A stretch of 64,000 bases of DNA from Uliginosibacterium aquaticum (GTDB lineage Bacteria; Pseudomonadota; Gammaproteobacteria; Burkholderiales; Rhodocyclaceae), in assembly GCF_012972705.2 (NCBI RefSeq), contig NZ_JABCSC020000005.1, positions 62,001 through 126,000 of the forward strand, written 5' to 3'. The notes below the pieces were generated by a model, which was not told the DNA's origin, did no database searches, and worked only from the letters and a program-made list of their open reading frames with translations. Shown piece by piece: positions 60,438 through 64,000 of the stretch. Within the stretch, counting starts at the first letter, position 1. Every line of letters begins with the position of its first letter. The position numbers and the translations under genes are program-made.

Positions 60438-61646
60438 ATGAAGTTCCCCATCTACCTCGATTACTCAGCAACCACCCCGGTTGATCCGCGCGTGGCGCAG
60501 AAAATGATTCCCTGGCTGACCGAACATTTCGGTAATCCGGCTAGCCGCTCGCATCCCTATGGCTGGGATGCTGAGGCCGCAGTGGAAGAGGCGCGCACGC
60601 AGGTTGCAGCGCTGGTGGGGGCTGACTCCAAAGACATCGTGTGGACCAGCGGCGCCACCGAGTCCAACAACCTCGCCATCAAGGGGGCTGCCCAGTTCTA
60701 CAAGGGCAAGGGCAAGCATCTGATCACGCTGAAGACCGAGCACAAGGCTGTGCTGGACACCATGCGCGAACTGGAGCGACAAGGCTTCGAAGTGACCTAC
60801 CTTGAGGTACAGGAAAACGGCCTGCTGGATCTGGAAACCTTCAGGGCGGCGCTGCGTCCGGACACCATCCTGGTGTCTGTGATGTTCGTGAACAACGAAA
60901 TCGGCGTGATCCAGCCGATCGCTGAGATCGGTGAAATTTGCCGCGAGAAGGGCATCATCTTCCACGTTGATGCAGCGCAGGCTACCGGTAAGGTCGACAT
61001 CAATCTCGAAACCCTCAAGGTTGATCTGATGTCCTTCTCGGCCCATAAAACTTACGGTCCTAAGGGCATTGGGGCTCTCTACGTGCGTCGCAAACCGCGG
61101 GTGCGGATCGAAGCGCAGATGCACGGCGGTGGCCACGAGCGCGGCATGCGCTCAGGCACCTTGGCTACGCATCAGATCGTTGGCATGGGGGAGGCTTTCC
61201 GCATCGCCCGCGAAGAAATGGCCAGCGAAAACGCGCGTATCGGCGCATTGCGGGATCGTTTGCTCAAGGGGCTCTCAGACATTCCTGAAACCTATGTGAA
61301 TGGTGATGTGGCGCATCGTGTGCCGCACAACCTCAACATCAGCTTCAACTATGTGGAAGGCGAGTCGCTGATCATGGCGGTGAAGGACATTGCCGTATCG
61401 AGTGGCTCGGCGTGTACTTCGGCCTCGCTGGAGCCTTCCTATGTGTTGCGCGCCCTTGGACGCTCGGACGAGCTGGCTCACAGCTCGATCCGTTTCACCA
61501 TCGGCCGCTTCACCACCGAAGAAGAAGTTGACTACACGATCAAGCTGATGCACGCCAAGATCGACAAGCTGCGCGAGCTCTCGCCGCTGTGGGAAATGGT
61601 GCAGGAAGGCGTTGATCTGAATTCCGTGCAGTGGGCTGCACACTGA
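60438..61646 (+). CDS. iscS: Cysteine desulfurase IscS
   Basis: 402 residues. Releases sulfur from cysteine as a persulfide for Isc[15 protein letters not shown], His102, PLP-Lys204 in [10 protein letters not shown] and catalytic Cys326 in [14 protein letters not shown] within the flexible loop. ATG 60438 with CTGGAG upstream; an in-frame TTG at 60396 is rejected. iscU follows after 19 bases. Confidence 0.98.
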   Translation: MKFPIYLDYSATTPVDPRVAQKMIPWLTEHFGNPASRSHPYGWDAEAAVEEARTQVAALVGADSKDIVWTSGATESNNLAIKGAAQFYKGKGKHLITLKTEHKAVLDTMRELERQGFEVTYLEVQENGLLDLETFRAALRPDTILVSVMFVNNEIGVIQPIAEIGEICREKGIIFHVDAAQATGKVDINLETLKVDLMSFSAHKTYGPKGIGALYVRRKPRVRIEAQMHGGGHERGMRSGTLATHQIVGMGEAFRIAREEMASENARIGALRDRLLKGLSDIPETYVNGDVAHRVPHNLNISFNYVEGESLIMAVKDIAVSSGSACTSASLEPSYVLRALGRSDELAHSSIRFTIGRFTTEEEVDYTIKLMHAKIDKLRELSPLWEMVQEGVDLNSVQWAAH

Positions 61647-61665
61647 ATCTGGCAGGAGAAACATA

Positions 61666-62055
61666 ATGGCATATAGCGACAAGGTCCTGGACCACTACGA
61701 AAACCCCCGTAACGTTGGCAGCTTCGGCAAGGATGAGGCCACCACTGTGGGCACCGGCATGGTCGGTGCGCCGGCTTGCGGTGATGTGATGAAACTGCAG
61801 ATCAAGGTCAATGAAGCTGGCGTGATCGAAGACGCAAAATTCAAGACCTATGGCTGCGGCTCTGCTATTGCTTCGAGCTCGCTGGTCACCGAATGGGTGA
61901 AGGGTAAGACGCTGGACGAGGCGCTCAACATCAAGAACACGCAGATTGCGGAAGAACTGGCGCTGCCCCCGGTTAAAATCCACTGCTCGATTCTGGCCGA
62001 AGATGCAATCAAGGCTGCTGTCGACGACTATCGCAAGAAGCACGAGGCAAAGTAA
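61666..62055 (+). CDS. iscU: Fe-S cluster scaffold IscU
   Basis: 129 residues. Cluster ligands Cys38, Cys64 and Cys107 (GAPACGD, YGCGSAIAS, KIHCSIL) and Asp40. The HscA recognition motif LPPVK (100-104) is intact. ATG 61666 with AGGAG 7 bases upstream; abuts iscA without a gap. Confidence 0.99.
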   Translation: MAYSDKVLDHYENPRNVGSFGKDEATTVGTGMVGAPACGDVMKLQIKVNEAGVIEDAKFKTYGCGSAIASSSLVTEWVKGKTLDEALNIKNTQIAEELALPPVKIHCSILAEDAIKAAVDDYRKKHEAK

Positions 62056-62379
62056 ATGGCTGTCACCCTGTCCGAAGCCGCTGCGCGGCATATCACCAAG
62101 TTTCTCGCCAAGCGTGGCAAGGGCATCGGCGTTCGCCTGGGCGTGAAAACGACCGGGTGCTCGGGCATGGCTTACAAGCTCGAGTATGCGGACGAATCTG
62201 AAACCGATGATCTGGTCTTTGAAAGTCAGGGTCTGAAGGTCATGGTCGATCCGAAGAGCCTGCCTTACATCGATGGCACCGAGCTTGATTTTGTGCGCGA
62301 AGGCCTCAACGAAGGCTTCAAGTTCAACAATCCGAACGTGAAGAACGAGTGCGGCTGCGGCGAGAGCTTCAACGTCTAG
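62056..62379 (+). CDS. iscA: A-type Fe-S carrier IscA
   Basis: 107 residues, with Cys35, Cys99 and Cys101 in TTGCSGMAY and ECGCGESF. Carries iron or clusters to apo-proteins. Starts directly after the iscU stop. A 149-base gap with two hairpins separates it from hscB. Confidence 0.97.
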   Translation: MAVTLSEAAARHITKFLAKRGKGIGVRLGVKTTGCSGMAYKLEYADESETDDLVFESQGLKVMVDPKSLPYIDGTELDFVREGLNEGFKFNNPNVKNECGCGESFNV

Positions 62380-62389
62380 GGCCTGTGCA

Positions 62390-62429
62390 GACAATGCCCC
62401 CGGCAATACTTTGCCAATGCGGTATTGTC
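62390..62429 (+). repeat. Imperfect palindrome after iscA
   Basis: GACAATGCC and GGTATTGTC pair (one G-T wobble) around an inner GGCAA / TTGCC stem. The iscA stop reads into AGGGCCTGTGCAGACA, similar to the edges of the palindromes at 15948 and 48316, but here the outer arm has no partner, so it looks like a decayed copy or attenuator. Confidence 0.55.
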
Positions 62430-62488
62430 GGTGGCGGTAAAGCCTACCGTCTTGTTTTGCAGCCCTTCTGGAACCTAACCTGATCAGA

Positions 62489-62519
62489 CGCCTTGCCGTG
62501 CCCCGTGTGTGGCAAGGCG
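62489..62519 (+). promoter_or_regulatory. Hairpin covering the hscB ribosome-binding site
   Basis: CGCCTTGCC (62489-62497) and GGCAAGGCG (62511-62519) form a perfect 9-bp stem with a 13-base loop, ending 9 bases before the hscB ATG. The best Shine-Dalgarno candidate, AAGGCG, lies in the right arm. Confidence 0.55.
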
Positions 62520-62528
62520 TTCCACACC

Positions 62529-63041
62529 ATGCAAGAGTACTTCTCACTCTTCGGTTTGCCCGAGCGCTATACGCTCGATTCTGCCCAGCTCGAAGCGGCC
62601 TATCGCAATGTGCAGGCACAGGTGCATCCGGACCGCTTTGCCCATCGCCCTGAGGCTGAACGGCGAGTGGCCATGCAATGGGCTACGCTCGCCAATGAAG
62701 CCTTCCGAACTCTCAAGAGCCCGCTCAATCGGGCCCGCTACCTGCTAGAGCGCCGTGGCCATGCAGTTGAAGCCGAGCGCAATACCGGCATGTCCCACGC
62801 GTTCCTGATGCAGCAGATGGAGTGGCGCGAAGCGGCTGAAGAAGCCAGTGGCGACGCAGCCGAGCTGCAGCGCCTGCAGAAGGAGCTGGCGCGTGACGAG
62901 CGTGTGATGCTCGACGATCTCAAGCACGCCATCGATGAGGTTGAAGATCTGGTCGTGGCTACCGAACTCGTGCGTCGCCTCATGTTCATGGAAAAACTGC
63001 GTCATGAAATTGATGACGCTCTCGCACAACTGGATAACTGA
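62529..63041 (+). CDS. hscB: Fe-S co-chaperone HscB
   Basis: 170 residues. J domain about 1-75 ([20 protein letters not shown] in part, with the HPD motif in QVHPDRFA) and a C-terminal three-helix IscU-binding domain. Recruits IscU to HscA and stimulates its ATPase. ATG 62529; an in-frame TTG at 62493 would add a CPVC-containing leader but is a poor start. The stop overlaps the hscA start. Confidence 0.95.
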   Translation: MQEYFSLFGLPERYTLDSAQLEAAYRNVQAQVHPDRFAHRPEAERRVAMQWATLANEAFRTLKSPLNRARYLLERRGHAVEAERNTGMSHAFLMQQMEWREAAEEASGDAAELQRLQKELARDERVMLDDLKHAIDEVEDLVVATELVRRLMFMEKLRHEIDDALAQLDN

Positions 63042-64000
63042 TGGCCCTCCTGCAGCTCTCCGAACCGGGCGAAACGCCGGATCCGCATCAGCAACGTTTC
63101 GCAGTCGGTATCGATCTCGGCACGACCAATTCCTTGGTGGCGACCGTGCGCCATTCAATCCCGGAATGCCTGGCGGGTGACGGCTGCGGCGTGATCCTGC
63201 CTTCCGTGGTGCGTTATCAGCGCGATGGCAAGACCATCGTTGGTCAGGAAGCTCTGGCGGCCCAGGCGGCTGATCCGCGCAATACCATCGCGTCAGTCAA
63301 ACGCCTGATGGGACGTGGCCTGGCGGATACCGATGCCGGCATGCGCGCGCGTTACGATCTGGTGGATACCGGCGGCATGGTGCGTATCAATACCGTGGCC
63401 GGGCCGCGCACCCCGGTTGAAGTTTCCTCCGAAATCCTGCGCGTGCTCCGTGAGCGCGCCGAAGCTACTCTGGGCGATGAGCTGGTGGGCGCGGTGATCA
63501 CGGTGCCGGCCTATTTCGATGACGCTCAGCGCCAGGCCACCAAGGACGCTGCCCGCGTAGCCGGTCTGAACGTGTTGCGCCTGCTCAACGAGCCAACGGC
63601 GGCCGCCATTGCCTATGGTCTCGATGAGGCCGCCGAAGGTATTTACGCGGTGTATGACTTGGGGGGCGGCACTTTCGACTTCTCGATCCTGCGTCTTTCA
63701 CGTGGAGTGTTCGAAGTGATGGCCACCAGTGGGGACTCCTCGTTGGGTGGTGATGATTTCGATGAGGCGCTGGCTGATTGGATGCACCGGCAGGCCAGTG
63801 GAGTAGATCTGGATTGCTCCAAATCCCGCGCTCTGCTGGTAGAGGCGCGGCGGGTCAAGGAAGCACTCACGACCCATCCTGAGGTGATCGCTCGCGTTCC
63901 TGTCGCGGCTGACGGGCTGCGCGAACTGAAAGTCGGTCTGGCCGATTTCCAGCAGCTGACTCGAGAATTGGTCGAGCGCACTCTGTTGCCGGTGCGAAAG
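63041..64000 (+). CDS. hscA: Fe-S cluster assembly chaperone HscA (3' partial)
   Basis: The first 320 residues of an about 620-residue Hsp70-type ATPase. Starts [18 protein letters not shown], then the nucleotide-binding signatures [35 protein letters not shown] (in part), [16 protein letters not shown] and [13 protein letters not shown], with [12 protein letters not shown]. It acts on IscU's LPPVK motif to release clusters. ATG 63041 overlaps the hscB stop (TGATG). The substrate-binding domain lies beyond the window. Confidence 0.97.
   Translation, partial: MALLQLSEPGETPDPHQQRFAVGIDLGTTNSLVATVRHSIPECLAGDGCGVILPSVVRYQRDGKTIVGQEALAAQAADPRNTIASVKRLMGRGLADTDAGMRARYDLVDTGGMVRINTVAGPRTPVEVSSEILRVLRERAEATLGDELVGAVITVPAYFDDAQRQATKDAARVAGLNVLRLLNEPTAAAIAYGLDEAAEGIYAVYDLGGGTFDFSILRLSRGVFEVMATSGDSSLGGDDFDEALADWMHRQASGVDLDCSKSRALLVEARRVKEALTTHPEVIARVPVAADGLRELKVGLADFQQLTRELVERTLLPVRK

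Noticed and set aside
62493-62528. N-terminal CPVC leader on HscB suggesting a zinc-binding extension like the human protein
   Set aside because: It needs a TTG start, supplies only two cysteines, and the stretch is better explained as the hairpin over the ribosome-binding site.

Overview
The window is chromosomal DNA from a GC-rich (roughly 60-65 percent) Gram-negative bacterium. A betaproteobacterium, most likely of the Rhodocyclales/Azoarcus-Uliginosibacterium type, is suggested by the DUF2863 gene, the YibN-GrxC-SecB-GpsA block, bioFHCD, DarP (YjgA), MnmC and an isc operon with two cysteine desulfurases. That placement is inference from gene content, because no rRNA is present. I see no prophage, transposase, CRISPR array or recognisable defence island. 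Coding density is high, most genes overlap or abut their operon partners, and no gene-free stretch exceeds about 300 bases; the longest are 12339-12600 (262 bp) and 52781-53035 (255 bp).

Layout. 1-7220 (+): cobalamin corrin-ring operon (cobH fragment, cbiD, cobL, cobI, a short cbiG, a CobE/CbiG-C-BluB fusion, cobJ with a long tail, a [2Fe-2S] ferredoxin). 7312-7396 (-): tRNA-Leu(UAA). 7448-12338 (-): TRIC/YicG-like membrane protein, then flagellar export gate fliOPQR read into the division-site operon minCDE. 12601-13946 (+): diguanylate cyclase plus a lone receiver protein. 13947-15944: gloB, a methyltransferase, rnhA. 15991-20437 (-): a permuted NlpC/P60 hydrolase, PBP1C and an OmpA-like protein. 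20489-28072: amidotransferase, aspartic protease, Nudix hydrolase, CobD/AmpE-like protein, miaA, GumN-like protein, pmbA, darP, mogA. 28088-30630 (+): a type Vd patatin autotransporter and a small lipoprotein. 30678-33651 (-): DNA glycosylase, acyltransferase, mnmC.

33793-38264: hexuronate catabolism (uxaC, DUF2164, SDR-type fructuronate reductase, uxuA) with a divergent GntR/FCD regulator; kduI at 53036 extends the pathway to unsaturated uronides from pectin-like polymers. 38330-45086: gpsA, SH3 protein, secB, grxC, rhodanese, then divergently gpmA, envC, ctpA. 45134-51665: a cysteine-less Hsp33, an ArsC/YffB-like protein, a secreted degenerate nuclease-fold protein, DUF2863 and the biotin genes bioF-bioH-bioC-bioD. 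51734-58581: an anchored repeat protein, kduI, a methyltransferase, a DEAD-box helicase with a long disordered tail, a membrane protein and rluA. 58748-64000 (+): the iron-sulfur operon iscR-iscS paralog-iscS-iscU-iscA-hscB-hscA, cut by the window end.

Most genes are ordinary housekeeping. The observations I would follow first are: three G/C homopolymers of 8-9 bases confined to fliP and fliR (possible phase variation of the flagellar export gate); the CobE-BluB fusion; an Hsp33 that has lost all four redox-switch cysteines; a membrane-anchored protein carrying six repeated threonine motifs; and a family of long perfect palindromes sharing an AGGGnCTGT edge next to stop codons.
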